From the NCBI GenBank assembly GCA_016190375.1, contig JACPQR010000194.1:20606-84605 (forward strand): a DNA stretch of 64,000 bases, written 5' to 3'. A program made the translations under genes and the position numbers. The DNA comes from Deltaproteobacteria bacterium (lineage in GTDB: Bacteria > Myxococcota_A > Polyangia > JACPQR01). Shown piece by piece: positions 24,794 through 33,809 of this stretch. Numbering within the stretch: position 1 is the stretch's first letter; each line of letters starts with the position of its first letter. The notes under the pieces are model-generated. The model was not told the DNA's origin. It did not search any database and worked only from the letters and a program-made list of their open reading frames with translations.

Positions 24794-25741
24794 TTGGTCC
24801 CCTCCCCCTCCATCGCGGTCCTGTGCAACCCGCGCGCTCGGGGAGCCGCTCGCGACCCGATGCTCCCCGATCGGCTCCGGCGGATCACCGGCCATCTGGG
24901 GCTCGTGAAGGTGACGTGGGACGTCGAGGCGATCCCCGACGCCGTCGACGCCTCGAGGAAGGCCGGCTGCACGGTCTACGCGGTGTGCGGGGGCGATGGA
25001 GCCTCGATGCACGTCCTCTCGGCGCTGCGATCCTGCTTCGGGAGCGCAATGCCGCCCGTCGCGCTCTTGCCGGCGGGGACGGTCAACACGGTAGCGCGGA
25101 GGATCGGGGTCCAGGGCAACGCCGAGGCGGCGCTGCGAAGGCTCGTCGCCATGCTGGAGTCCGGCGCCCAGCTCCCGCTCGTCGAGCACGACACCCTCGA
25201 GGTCGGCCCGCTCGAGGGACCTTCGCGCGTCGGGTTCATCTTCGGCGCCGGGCTCGTGAGCTCGTTCTTCGAGCTGTACAGCCAGGCGAACATGTCGGGC
25301 CGTCTCTGGGCCGCGGCTCAGATCGGTCGGATCTTCGTCGGATCCTTCGTCGGCTCCGGGTTCGCCTCGCGCGTCATCGCGCCAGTCGAGGCGACGCTGT
25401 CGATCGACGGAGAAGCGAGCCCCCTCGAGCGCTTCACGCTCCTCCTGGCGTCCACGCTTCGCGACGTCGGGCTGGGGTTACGCGTGACCTACAGGGCAGG
25501 GTCGGCTCCGGGGAAGTTCCACATCGTCGGAACGGACCTTCCGGCTACACGCCTCGGACCCCAGCTCACCCGGGTGTTGCGAGGACAGCGGCTCGCCGCC
25601 GAGCCCCTCGTCGACGCGGTCGCTGGCCAGGCCCTGCTGAGCTTCGGGGCCGAGGCGCGATACCTCCTGGACGGCGAGCTCTTCGCCGCCCAGAGCGTGC
25701 AGGTCAGGGCCGGACCGCGGGTTCGTTTCGCCGTGCCGTGA
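24794..25741 (+). CDS. diacylglycerol/lipid kinase family protein
   Basis: A 315-residue protein with the DAGK catalytic pattern: an AVLCNPRARG nucleotide-loop strand at the N-terminus, the GGDG motif near residue 65 and GTVNTVARR near residue 96. The C-terminal half is the usual beta-sandwich of the YegS/DgkB type. The family phosphorylates diacylglycerol, sphingoid bases or related lipids; the substrate cannot be told. The start is a TTG at 24794, because the AVLCNP strand begins 6 residues later and no ATG or GTG lies nearer. It lies 52 bp before phoH on the same strand. Confidence 0.88.
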   Translation: MVPSPSIAVLCNPRARGAARDPMLPDRLRRITGHLGLVKVTWDVEAIPDAVDASRKAGCTVYAVCGGDGASMHVLSALRSCFGSAMPPVALLPAGTVNTVARRIGVQGNAEAALRRLVAMLESGAQLPLVEHDTLEVGPLEGPSRVGFIFGAGLVSSFFELYSQANMSGRLWAAAQIGRIFVGSFVGSGFASRVIAPVEATLSIDGEASPLERFTLLLASTLRDVGLGLRVTYRAGSAPGKFHIVGTDLPATRLGPQLTRVLRGQRLAAEPLVDAVAGQALLSFGAEARYLLDGELFAAQSVQVRAGPRVRFAVP

Positions 25742-25774
25742 GAAACCGAGAAACCGTGATCCGTCCCCATTATC

Positions 25775-25783
25775 TGCTACCCT
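25775..25783 (+). promoter_or_regulatory. extended -10 element upstream of phoH
   Basis: TGCTACCCT fits the TGn-TAnnnT pattern, with the hexamer TACCCT at 25778-25783 ending 10 nt before the ATG at 25794. No -35 match is evident. Confidence 0.35.
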
Positions 25784-25793
25784 TGCCGTCGGT

Positions 25794-26810
25794 ATGACCC
25801 GCCCCGTTCTTCATCCGGGAGCCGCGGCGACCGCGGAGCTCCAGCTCGACGACGTCAGCGTCCTCCAGGAGGTCCTGGGGCCTTCATCGAACCACCTCAA
25901 GATCGTCGAGCGCGAGCTCGGGATCACCGTCGGAGCGCGCGGCAACCGCATCCTCCTGCAGGGCAGAAGGGCGGAGGTCGCCCTGGCGGAACGCGCCCTT
26001 GGTGAGCTCGCCGGCCTCGTGGCCTCGGGGCTGCGCATCGGGCCGGCCGACGTGACCCGGGCGATCCGGATGCTCCTCGAGACACCGGACGTGAAGCTCC
26101 GCGAGGTCTTCAACGACGTGGTCCTGGTCGCCACGAACCGGCGGGTCATCACGCCCAAGGGGGTCGCGCAGAAGCGGTACATCGAGCTGATGCGCCAGTT
26201 CGACATCGTCTTCGGGATCGGTCCGGCCGGCACGGGCAAGACCTACCTCGCGATGGCGATGGCCGTGGCTCAGCTCCAGTCCAAGGCGGTCAAGCGGATC
26301 GTGCTCACCAGGCCGGCGGTCGAGGCCGGCGAGAAGCTCGGATTCTTGCCCGGCGACATGATCGAGAAGGTCAACCCGTACCTCAGGCCGCTGTACGACG
26401 CGCTTCACGACATGATGGACCTCGAGAAGGCCCAGGCGTTGATCGCTCGGGGTCAGATCGAGGTCGCCCCGCTCGCGTTCATGCGCGGGAGGACCCTGAA
26501 CGACTCCTTCGTGATCCTCGACGAGGCGCAGAACACGACGCCCGAGCAGATGAAGATGTTCCTGACCCGGCTCGGCTTCGACTCGAAGGCGGTGATCACG
26601 GGTGACATCACGCAGGTCGACCTGCCGGACGGGCGCAGGTCGGGGCTGCACGAGGCTCGGGCCCTGCTCGAGGAGATCGAGGGGATCGGGTTCTGCTACT
26701 TCTCCGACACGGACGTGGTGCGTCATCCCCTCATCCAGGCGATCATCCGGGCCTACGACGCCAAGGACGCCAGCCGAAGCAAGGGCACCACGGAAGATGG
26801 CAACGAATAG
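25794..26810 (+). CDS. phoH: PhoH-family ATPase
   Basis: A 338-residue cytosolic P-loop ATPase of the PhoH family, related to helicase domains and linked to RNA metabolism or phosphate stress. A KH-like N-terminal part (LKIVERELGITVGARGNRIL) is followed by Walker A GPAGTGKT near residue 143 and Walker B FVILDEAQNTTPEQM near residue 238, both intact. The C-terminus has GDITQVDLP and the RHPLIQ motif typical of the family. The ATG of the HD-GYP gene lies inside its last 14 bp, so the two are co-translated. Linking PhoH to an HD-domain protein is common in bacteria, although there the partner is usually a 7TM-HD protein. Confidence 0.95.
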   Translation: MTRPVLHPGAAATAELQLDDVSVLQEVLGPSSNHLKIVERELGITVGARGNRILLQGRRAEVALAERALGELAGLVASGLRIGPADVTRAIRMLLETPDVKLREVFNDVVLVATNRRVITPKGVAQKRYIELMRQFDIVFGIGPAGTGKTYLAMAMAVAQLQSKAVKRIVLTRPAVEAGEKLGFLPGDMIEKVNPYLRPLYDALHDMMDLEKAQALIARGQIEVAPLAFMRGRTLNDSFVILDEAQNTTPEQMKMFLTRLGFDSKAVITGDITQVDLPDGRRSGLHEARALLEEIEGIGFCYFSDTDVVRHPLIQAIIRAYDAKDASRSKGTTEDGNE

Positions 26811-28758
26811 GGCGGACCTGGTCGACGACCGGTTGACCCCGATCGAGCACCTCCTCGGGCGGGACCCGAGGTTCGCGGACTATGCGATCGCGAAGCGTCG
26901 GGCGGGCTACATCGAGATCGTCCGCGGCGAGCAAGCCATCGCCATTTGCGACGAGTCGCTCCGCGATGCCGATCCTGCCCGACTCCACCGTGCCCTGGAT
27001 CGGGTCAGCTCGGGCGACGCGGCCGTCCTCGTGGTGGGCGAGCCGGACGACGCCGACCTCGGGGCGCTCCTGCAGAAGGGGGTCTACGACTTCATCCCTG
27101 CGGGCTCGACCGCGGGCCGCCTTCAGATCGCGCTCCGCAACGCCTGGGAGCATCTGGAGGTGCGGGCGCGCGCGGAGAGCCGGGGTCGGTGGCTCCGCCG
27201 CTATCGCTACGAGATCGGCGAGCTGATCGAGATCGCACGCGCCCTGACCAGCGAGCGCGATCTGGACCGGCTTCTCTCGATCATCCTCGAGAAGAGCCGC
27301 TTCATCACGGGCGCCGACGCCGGGAGCATCTACGTGGTCGAGGGCTCGGACCCCGACGTCCTGAAGCGGCAGCTTCACTTCAAGCTCTCGCAGAACGACT
27401 CGCTCGACTTCCCGTCGCGCGAGTTCCGGATGCCGATCTCGACCCGGTCCGTCGCGGGGGCCGCGGCGGTTCACCGCAAGTTCATCACCGTCGACGATGC
27501 CTATCTGCTCGGTGAGGGCAGCGAGCTCAAGTTCGACAAGAGCTTCGACCTGAAGGTCGGCTACAGGACGAAGTCCATGCTCGCGGCGCCCCTCATCAGC
27601 CACTCGGACGACGTGATCGGCGTCATCCAGCTCATCAACAAGAAGAGGGACCCGGATCGCAAGCTGCTCGGCCCCGAGGACGTCGAGGAGCAGGTCATTC
27701 CCTTCGACGACAGGAGCGAGGAGCTGCTCGCGACGCTGGCCGCCCAGGCGGGCATCTCGCTCGAGAACGCGATCCTCTACGAAGAGATCCGGCGGATCTT
27801 CGAGGGCTTCGTCAGGGCATCCGTCCACGCGATCGAGCAACGCGACCCGTCGACGAGCGGCCACAGCCTGCGCGTCTCCGTGCTCTCGGTCGGCCTCGCC
27901 GAGAAGGTCGACCGCGTCGACGAGGGGCCGTACCGGACCGTCCGCTTCTCCCGCGGGGAGCTTCGCGAGCTCGAGTACGCCGCGATGCTCCACGACTTCG
28001 GCAAGGTCGGGGTCCGGGAGCAAGTGCTGGTCAAGGCCAAGAAGCTCTACGCCGACCAGCTCATGCTGATCCGTGCGCGGTTCGACTTCATCGCGCGGTC
28101 GATCGACGCTCACTCGGCCGAGGCGAAGATGCGCGTGATCGAGAGGGGCGGCAGCGCCGCCGATCTCGCGGCGGTCGAGGCCGAGACGGCCCGCCGCCGT
28201 GGCGAGCTCGACGAGTGCTGGCGCCTCGTGCGCGAGGCCAACGAACCGACCGTCCTGACCGAGGGCGACTTCCGCAGGATCGAGGAGATCTCGAAGCTCA
28301 CGTACGTGGACCTCGACGGCACCCTGCGGCCGTACCTTCTGCCCGCGGAGACCCAGTGTCTCGGGGTGCAGCGGGGGTCCTTGACCCAGCTCGAGCGCGA
28401 GGAGATCCAGTCGCACGTCGTGCACACGTTCAACTTCCTGTCGCGGATACCCTGGGGGAAGAGCTTCAAGGGCGTGCCGCTGATCGCCGGCGCCCATCAC
28501 GAACGGCTGGACGGCACGGGCTATCCGAACCAGCTCACCGCCGACGCCATCCCGATCCAGGCCAAGATCATGTCGATCGTCGACATCTACGACGCGCTGA
28601 CCGCCTCCGACCGGCCGTACAAGAAGGCCGTGCCGCCGGAGCGGGCGCTGTCGATCCTGGACTTCGAGGTCAAGGACCGGCACCTCGACCCAGAGCTCGT
28701 CAGGATCTTCCGCGAGGCTGAGGTCTACCGGCTCGTCGAGGGTCAGCTCACTTATTGA
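26797..28758 (+). CDS. GAF and HD-GYP domain cyclic-di-GMP phosphodiesterase-like protein
   Basis: A 653-residue cytosolic protein. The first ~115 residues resemble a degenerate receiver-like fold (AVLVVGEPDDADLGALL, KGVYDFIPAG), but no phosphoacceptor is clear. A GAF domain follows (about 150-330, with MLAAPLISHSDDVIGVIQLINKK). An HD-GYP domain covers about 335-640, with HD at residues 399-400 and HHERLDGTGYP from residue 567. The hallmark residues are intact, so hydrolysis of c-di-GMP is likely. The HD-GYP domain carries an insertion of about 130 residues between HD and HHE, including a helical segment rich in Glu/Arg. The start is fixed by the 14-bp overlap with phoH. Confidence 0.93.
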   Translation: MATNRADLVDDRLTPIEHLLGRDPRFADYAIAKRRAGYIEIVRGEQAIAICDESLRDADPARLHRALDRVSSGDAAVLVVGEPDDADLGALLQKGVYDFIPAGSTAGRLQIALRNAWEHLEVRARAESRGRWLRRYRYEIGELIEIARALTSERDLDRLLSIILEKSRFITGADAGSIYVVEGSDPDVLKRQLHFKLSQNDSLDFPSREFRMPISTRSVAGAAAVHRKFITVDDAYLLGEGSELKFDKSFDLKVGYRTKSMLAAPLISHSDDVIGVIQLINKKRDPDRKLLGPEDVEEQVIPFDDRSEELLATLAAQAGISLENAILYEEIRRIFEGFVRASVHAIEQRDPSTSGHSLRVSVLSVGLAEKVDRVDEGPYRTVRFSRGELRELEYAAMLHDFGKVGVREQVLVKAKKLYADQLMLIRARFDFIARSIDAHSAEAKMRVIERGGSAADLAAVEAETARRRGELDECWRLVREANEPTVLTEGDFRRIEEISKLTYVDLDGTLRPYLLPAETQCLGVQRGSLTQLEREEIQSHVVHTFNFLSRIPWGKSFKGVPLIAGAHHERLDGTGYPNQLTADAIPIQAKIMSIVDIYDALTASDRPYKKAVPPERALSILDFEVKDRHLDPELVRIFREAEVYRLVEGQLTY

Positions 28759-28769
28759 AGGAGATCTTC

Positions 28770-29669
28770 ATGTCGCGACTGTGGACCGTCCTCTCCCTGG
28801 CTGTGGCCGCGGTTTTTTGGGGCTTCGCCCCGGGGTGCGCCTCGGAGAAGTCGAACGGGGACGGCGACGCCGACTCCGACGCCGACTCCGACGCCGACTC
28901 CGACGCGGACGGCGGCGTGCGCGAGTGCTCGCTCGCCGATGCGCTGGCCACCTGCGACCTGGACGGCGCCGACACCGCCCCGGAGCTCCTCGATCCGGGC
29001 TGCGATTTGAGCGCTCACACGCTGCGGTTGGACGCCGTGCTCGCCGACGCGGGGCGCGACCTCGACGGACGGATCGCCGAACCCGCGTTGAGCCTCTCGA
29101 TCAGCCCGCGCGATCGGGACACCTTCCCCTTGAGCCCCGACGTGGCCGCCTACGTGAACGGCTGCGAGATCCCCCACGACCCGGTCCTCGAGTACACCTG
29201 GACGATGGACGCGGCCTCGATGAACTTCGTCCTGACCGGAGGCAAGCACTACGTCTTCGAGGTCCGGGAGCTGGGCGAGATCGGACAGGCTCGCTTGTTC
29301 TACCGCGAGGACATCGTCATGCCGGCGGTCCTGCCGAACCTCGTGACGCCGGCGGAGGATGCGGAGCTGCCCGATCCGGCGTCCGACGCCTGCAGGCGCG
29401 GCTGCCAGGTGGACGCTACGTGGGACCCGTTCGACGTGTCGCAGGCCGCCTGGGCAGTCACGTCGTCGATCGAGCTGCGCGCCTGGCTCGTGGGGGGCAC
29501 GCGGGTGATGGAGGACGAGTGCGCCTTGCGCGAGAACCTCGACGGCACGGAGGGCACGGACCGGTTCACCTGCGGGGCGTACAACGAGTGGGACTGGATC
29601 CTGATGATCACGCGTCTGTCCAGTAGCTCCAACGCGGTCACGATCAACGTGGCGCGGCACGTCAACTGA
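28770..29669 (+). CDS. lipoprotein with Asp/Ser/Ala linker, unknown function
   Basis: GAAGGAGA precedes the ATG at 28770. The signal peptide ends in a lipobox-like APGC, followed by a linker of Asp, Ala and Ser from a 12-bp tandem repeat. The mature domain has an even number of Cys pairs (EC, TC, GC, CRRGC and later), suggesting disulfides in the periplasm or at the cell surface. No family recognised. It follows the HD-GYP gene by 11 bp and may share its transcript. A TCGCGA stem-loop lies right behind its stop. Confidence 0.8.
   Translation: MSRLWTVLSLAVAAVFWGFAPGCASEKSNGDGDADSDADSDADSDADGGVRECSLADALATCDLDGADTAPELLDPGCDLSAHTLRLDAVLADAGRDLDGRIAEPALSLSISPRDRDTFPLSPDVAAYVNGCEIPHDPVLEYTWTMDAASMNFVLTGGKHYVFEVRELGEIGQARLFYREDIVMPAVLPNLVTPAEDAELPDPASDACRRGCQVDATWDPFDVSQAAWAVTSSIELRAWLVGGTRVMEDECALRENLDGTEGTDRFTCGAYNEWDWILMITRLSSSSNAVTINVARHVN
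28866..28901 (+). repeat. three perfect 12-bp repeats coding Asp-Ala-Asp-Ser
   Basis: GACGCCGACTCC is repeated three times without mismatch directly after the lipoprotein cysteine region. The DNA-level identity indicates recent slippage or duplication. Confidence 0.9.
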
Positions 29670-29674
29670 GAGCC

Positions 29675-29690
29675 TCGCGAAAAGTCGCGA
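29675..29690 (+). terminator. stem-loop after the lipoprotein gene
   Basis: TCGCGA at 29675-29680 and 29685-29690 form a 6-bp stem with an AAAG loop, 5 nt after the lipoprotein stop. No T-run follows, so termination is only a possibility. Each arm is itself a palindrome and could be an operator. Confidence 0.3.
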
Positions 29691-29735
29691 TGGACTCAGG
29701 TGCTCGCATCGACATAGTATTCGCCGCGTAGGCCG

Positions 29736-31073
29736 GTGAGTCAGCACACACAGACGAGAGTCTCCTCGGGCGTCCTGTACACCGAAGGCGGCACGGGCGA
29801 TCTGAAGCTGCGTCGCTTCCTCGTGCGCGTCTCGACCGGGCCGGACCGCGGCAAGGAGATCCTCCTCGAAGAGGGGACCCTGCTCGTCGGCAGCCACCCG
29901 GACAACGACTTCGTCCTGACCGATACGACCGTCTCGCGTTACCACCTCGAGCTGCGGCTCTTGCCGTCCGGTATCCAGGCTCGGGACCACGGCAGCCGCA
30001 ACGGCACTCGCTTCCAGGGCTCGAAGATCGAGGCGATCGTCATGCCGCCGATGGGTGGCGCCCTGAAGCTCGGGGACACGGAGCTGCAGATCGTCCCCTC
30101 GGACGTCGCGGTGCCGCTCCCGCCGTCGGAGGCCGACCACTTCGGGGACCTTCTGGGCAAGAGCCTGTCCATGCGCGAGGCGTTCGCAGTGCTGGAGCGC
30201 GTCGCGACCTCGCCGTCGACGGTCATGCTCGAGGGCGAGACGGGCACCGGCAAGGAGCTCGCCGCCCGGGGGCTGCACGACGCGAGCCAGCGTGCCAAGG
30301 CACCGTTCGTCGTCGTCGACTGCAGCGCCGCCAACCCGAACCTCCTCCTGGCCGAGCTGTTCGGTCACACGGCAGGCGCCTTCACCGGAGCGGACCGGGA
30401 GCGGACCGGCCTCATCGAATCCTCGAACGGCGGGACCCTCTTCCTCGACGAGATCGGTGAGCTTCCGGTCGACCTGCAGCCGCAGCTCTTGCGGGTGCTC
30501 GAGCGCCACGAGGTCCGCCGCATCGGCGAGGCCACGATGCGCCCCGTCGACTTCCGGCTCATCGCGGCGACGAACCGCGATCTCGACGAGGAGGTGAAGA
30601 ACGGCCGCTTCCGGACCGACCTCTTCTACCGGATCGCGGTGGTCCGGGTCCGGCTCCCTCCCCTGCGCGAGAGACGCGACGACATCCCGATGCTCATCCG
30701 CCACATCCTCTCGCGGTCGCGGTCGGGCGCCGGGACCTTCGAGCCTTCGCGAGAGATGATTGGCGCGATGATGGCCTACGACTGGCCGGGCAACGTCAGG
30801 GAGCTGCGCAACGTCGTGGAGCGGGGCCTTCATCTGCCGATCGAGTCCCTGGACGGCAAGCGCCGCTCCCGGACCAGCTCGCCGGACGAGGTCCTGCACC
30901 TGCCCTTCAAGGAGGCCAAGGGCAAGCTCGTCGACACGTTCGAACGCGAGTACCTGCTGCACCTCCTCAAGCGGCACGGCGGCAACGTGTCGCGGGCCGC
31001 CGAGGAGGCGGGCATCGAGAGGAACTACGTCCACCGGCTGATGAAGAAGCACGGGATGGGATCCAAGGCATGA
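29736..31073 (+). CDS. FHA-domain sigma54-dependent transcriptional activator
   Basis: A 445-residue enhancer-binding protein. FHA domain at about 20-115 (GSHPDNDFVLTDTTVSRYHLEL, with GSRNGTRF), sigma54-interaction AAA+ domain at about 140-375 with GETGTGKE, GAFTGA and LFLDEIGEL, and a C-terminal Fis-type helix-turn-helix (GGNVSRAAEEAGIERNYVHRL). The FHA domain replaces the usual receiver, so input is expected from a phosphothreonine protein and a Ser/Thr kinase rather than from a His kinase. It starts at GTG 29736, and its stop overlaps the ATG of an outer-membrane protein gene (ATGA). A second activator of the same design lies at 32376. Its target promoter is not known. Confidence 0.95.
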   Translation: MSQHTQTRVSSGVLYTEGGTGDLKLRRFLVRVSTGPDRGKEILLEEGTLLVGSHPDNDFVLTDTTVSRYHLELRLLPSGIQARDHGSRNGTRFQGSKIEAIVMPPMGGALKLGDTELQIVPSDVAVPLPPSEADHFGDLLGKSLSMREAFAVLERVATSPSTVMLEGETGTGKELAARGLHDASQRAKAPFVVVDCSAANPNLLLAELFGHTAGAFTGADRERTGLIESSNGGTLFLDEIGELPVDLQPQLLRVLERHEVRRIGEATMRPVDFRLIAATNRDLDEEVKNGRFRTDLFYRIAVVRVRLPPLRERRDDIPMLIRHILSRSRSGAGTFEPSREMIGAMMAYDWPGNVRELRNVVERGLHLPIESLDGKRRSRTSSPDEVLHLPFKEAKGKLVDTFEREYLLHLLKRHGGNVSRAAEEAGIERNYVHRLMKKHGMGSKA

Positions 31074-32371
31074 GACCATCGTCCAGAGCAGTCCTCGCCG
31101 CCGCCTGTCTCTTCTCGTGGCCGAGATCGAGCCGCGCCGAGGGCGAGCGCGTGGTGATCCTCGACTTCGAGGGGCCCCGGGGCTCGGCCACGCGCGCCTC
31201 CATCGTGGGAGCATTGCGCGATCGACTCGATCTGGTTCCCCTCGCGGAGTTCGAGCAGGCGGCGCAGGACGCCGGCGTCTCGAGCTACGCCGGGGGCGAC
31301 CTGGCCACGGCCTGCCGCCCGGTGCGCGCCGTCGCCGTCGTCTCCGGCGAGGTGCTGCGAGAGGGCGGCCTCGTCCTCCGGATGACGCTGCGCAACTGCG
31401 CCGACGGCGAGGTGCTGGACCTGTACACGGTCTCCTTCAGGCGCCGGCGCATCAACACCGTCGAGCTGGACCGGCAGCTCGACGCGCTCGTGGCGAAGCT
31501 CGCCGAGGCGTCGGCTCCAGCAGAGGAGGAGCCCGAGCCCCAGGAGCCGCAGCTCCCGCCCGACCAGCCTCCCGAGGAGCCTCCCGAAGAGGAGCCGGCG
31601 CGCGGCGATCCGTGGCTCGACGCTTCGCTCCTCTTCGGGTTCGCCACCCGAAGCCTCGAGGTGGCCGCCAAGGAGCGCGTCACGTCCGTCGTCTACCAGG
31701 GCGGCCTTTACTCCGAGATCGGACTGGGAGCCCACTTCTTCCCGCTGCGCCTCACCTCGGGCGGAGGCGTCGCCCGCAACCTGGGGCTCCAGGTCGAGTT
31801 CGGCCGGCACCTGATCGCGAGCTCGAAGCCGAAAGACGACGCGGTGGACGCCGAATGCCCGGATGCACCCGCGGAGGTCTCGACGTCGCTGCTCGAGCTC
31901 GGAGTGGCCGCGCAGGGGCTCTTCCCCATCGGCGACGCACCAGAACCGCCCCGCATCGGGGGGTCCATCGGCTGGGGCCTCAAGGACTTCACGCTGGGCG
32001 CCAACTGCTACGTCGCGAGCTTCGCGTATCGCTTCTTCAGGCTGGGCATCGAGGCCCATTACCCGGTCGCCAAGGCGCTGGTGATTCCGTTCGTGTCCCT
32101 CGGGTACCGCATCGTCACGACGGTCGGCGACGGCGTGGACTACGCGGGGGGCTTCTACGGACCGGGCGCGTCCGCGAGCGCATTCGACGCTGCCATCGGC
32201 GCCCACGGCACGATCGTCGACAACGTGTTCTACCTCGCTTCGCTCGAGTACGTGTCCTTCAGCCTGGCCTTCTCGCAGCCCAACGGGCCCGAGGACGCGC
32301 CGCTCGCCGGTGGGGACGGAAGCGACGCCTACCTCCGGCTGCGCGCCGCGATCGGATACGCGTTCCGATAG
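31070..32371 (+). CDS. outer-membrane beta-barrel-like protein with signal peptide
   Basis: A 433-residue protein with a signal peptide ending near AEG (residue 25). A soluble N-terminal domain (about 30-140, with VVILDFEGPRG and RMTLRNCADGEVLDLYTV) is followed by a Pro/Glu-rich linker (about 145-180) and a C-terminal half of amphipathic, Gly/aromatic-rich strands ending in AAIGYAFR, a plausible outer-membrane barrel. No named family recognised. It lies between two FHA/sigma54 activator genes and overlaps the first by 4 bp, suggesting it is part of the signalling unit, for example as a surface sensor or as the product they control. Confidence 0.8.
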   Translation: MRPSSRAVLAAACLFSWPRSSRAEGERVVILDFEGPRGSATRASIVGALRDRLDLVPLAEFEQAAQDAGVSSYAGGDLATACRPVRAVAVVSGEVLREGGLVLRMTLRNCADGEVLDLYTVSFRRRRINTVELDRQLDALVAKLAEASAPAEEEPEPQEPQLPPDQPPEEPPEEEPARGDPWLDASLLFGFATRSLEVAAKERVTSVVYQGGLYSEIGLGAHFFPLRLTSGGGVARNLGLQVEFGRHLIASSKPKDDAVDAECPDAPAEVSTSLLELGVAAQGLFPIGDAPEPPRIGGSIGWGLKDFTLGANCYVASFAYRFFRLGIEAHYPVAKALVIPFVSLGYRIVTTVGDGVDYAGGFYGPGASASAFDAAIGAHGTIVDNVFYLASLEYVSFSLAFSQPNGPEDAPLAGGDGSDAYLRLRAAIGYAFR

Positions 32372-32375
32372 TGCC

Positions 32376-33794
32376 GTGGCCGAAGAGCTCCGAAACACGC
32401 TGACGAACACTCTGTCCGGGTCGGGGGCCATCGGCTCCGACGACGGATCGCCGGCGGGCCCTGCCAGGCTCGTCGTGGTCGAGGGACCCGACATCGGCCG
32501 CTTCGTCGACGTCCCCCGCGGCGCTGTGCAGATCGGTGCTGGATCGGACTCGACGCTCGTCCTGACCGATCGCACCGTGTCGCGCCGTCACGCGACGCTC
32601 CGCGTCGTCGCGTCGGGCTTCCGGGTCGAGGATCTCGCGTCGACCAACGGGACGTTCTACGAGGGTAGCCGCGTCAGCGAGGTCGTGGTCTCGCTCGGCT
32701 CCGTCTTCCGCGTCGGCAAGACCTCCCTCGCCATCATGGCCCGCGGAGGCCCCAAGCCCATCGCGCCGAGCCCGGCGCGCAGGCTCGGTGATCTCGTGGC
32801 CGAGAGCATCGCGATGCGCGAGATCTTCACCCTGATCGAGAAGGTCTCCCAGTCGCGATCGGCGGTGCTCCTCGAGGGCGAGAGCGGCACGGGCAAGGAG
32901 CTCGCCGCGCGCGCGGTCCACGACCTGTCGCCGCGGCGGAGCAAGGCCTTCGTCGTCGTCGACTGCGGGGCGATCCCCAAGGGGCTCGTCGAGAGCGAGC
33001 TCTTCGGCCACGAGAAAGGAGCATTCTCGGGCGCGGTCCAGGAGCGTCGAGGTGCCTTCGAGCGCGCCGACGGGGGAAGCATCTTCCTGGACGAGATCGG
33101 CGAATTGCCGATCGAGATCCAGCCCAAGCTCCTCAGGGTCCTCGACGGCCGCGAGATTCACCGGGTGGGCGGGGAGACGTCGAAGGCCTTCGACGTGCGG
33201 ATCATCGCCGCGACGAACCGTGACCTCTTCGGCCTCGTCGGACAGGGCAAGTTCCGCAGGGACCTCCTCTTCCGGCTCAACGGCGTCAGGTTCCGGATGC
33301 CTTCGCTGCGCAAGAGGCCCGACGACATCGAGCCAATCGCCCGCGAGATCCTGAAGCCGTATCTGGCGGCGGGGAGCAAGGTCGGCGGCCCGAATCTCAA
33401 GGTCCTCCGGTCGTACGCCTGGCCCGGCAACGTCCGCGAGCTCAGGAACGTGCTCGTCCGCGCCGTCGCGATGGCGGGAGGATCGGAGGTCCGCTTCGAG
33501 GATCTCGCGATCGAGCTGGGAGCGGGCGGCGTCCGCCAGCGCTCGACCGCCAAGCAGCGCGCCTCCGGTCCGGGAATCGTCGTCGACGTCGGCCTACCGT
33601 ACAAGGAGGCCAAGCGGCTTCACGACGAGGCCTTCGAGCGCGCCTACGTCCCCGCGCTGTTGGAGAAGCACTCGAACAACCTCTCGCGTGCCGCCCGCGC
33701 AGCGGGCCTCTCCCGAAAGCACCTGCGCGCGCTCGCGACGAAGCTCGGGCTGCGCGGTGCTTCGGACGACGAGCCCGACCCGGACGATGAGTAG
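32376..33794 (+). CDS. second FHA-domain sigma54-dependent transcriptional activator
   Basis: A 472-residue protein with the same architecture as the product of 29736-31073. FHA at about 30-125 (GAGSDSTLVLTDRTVSRRHATL, STNGTFYEGSRV), AAA+ at about 145-385 with GESGTGKE and IFLDEIGEL, and a C-terminal Fis-type HTH (NNLSRAARAAGLSRKHLRAL). The loop that contacts sigma54 reads GAFSGA instead of GAFTGA, a conservative Thr to Ser change. The GTG at 32376 follows the TAG of the barrel gene by 4 bp; a longer in-frame start at 32310 would overlap that gene. It converges on the IgGFc-type lipoprotein gene with 15 bp between stops. Confidence 0.93.
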   Translation: MAEELRNTLTNTLSGSGAIGSDDGSPAGPARLVVVEGPDIGRFVDVPRGAVQIGAGSDSTLVLTDRTVSRRHATLRVVASGFRVEDLASTNGTFYEGSRVSEVVVSLGSVFRVGKTSLAIMARGGPKPIAPSPARRLGDLVAESIAMREIFTLIEKVSQSRSAVLLEGESGTGKELAARAVHDLSPRRSKAFVVVDCGAIPKGLVESELFGHEKGAFSGAVQERRGAFERADGGSIFLDEIGELPIEIQPKLLRVLDGREIHRVGGETSKAFDVRIIAATNRDLFGLVGQGKFRRDLLFRLNGVRFRMPSLRKRPDDIEPIAREILKPYLAAGSKVGGPNLKVLRSYAWPGNVRELRNVLVRAVAMAGGSEVRFEDLAIELGAGGVRQRSTAKQRASGPGIVVDVGLPYKEAKRLHDEAFERAYVPALLEKHSNNLSRAARAAGLSRKHLRALATKLGLRGASDDEPDPDDE

Positions 33795-33809
33795 CGCGCC
33801 GAGGGCAGC

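Noticed and set aside
28752..31214. Minus-strand open frame of 820 codons opposite the lipoprotein and the FHA activator
   Set aside because: No domain or start signal; plus-strand genes have strong motifs and overlapping junctions.
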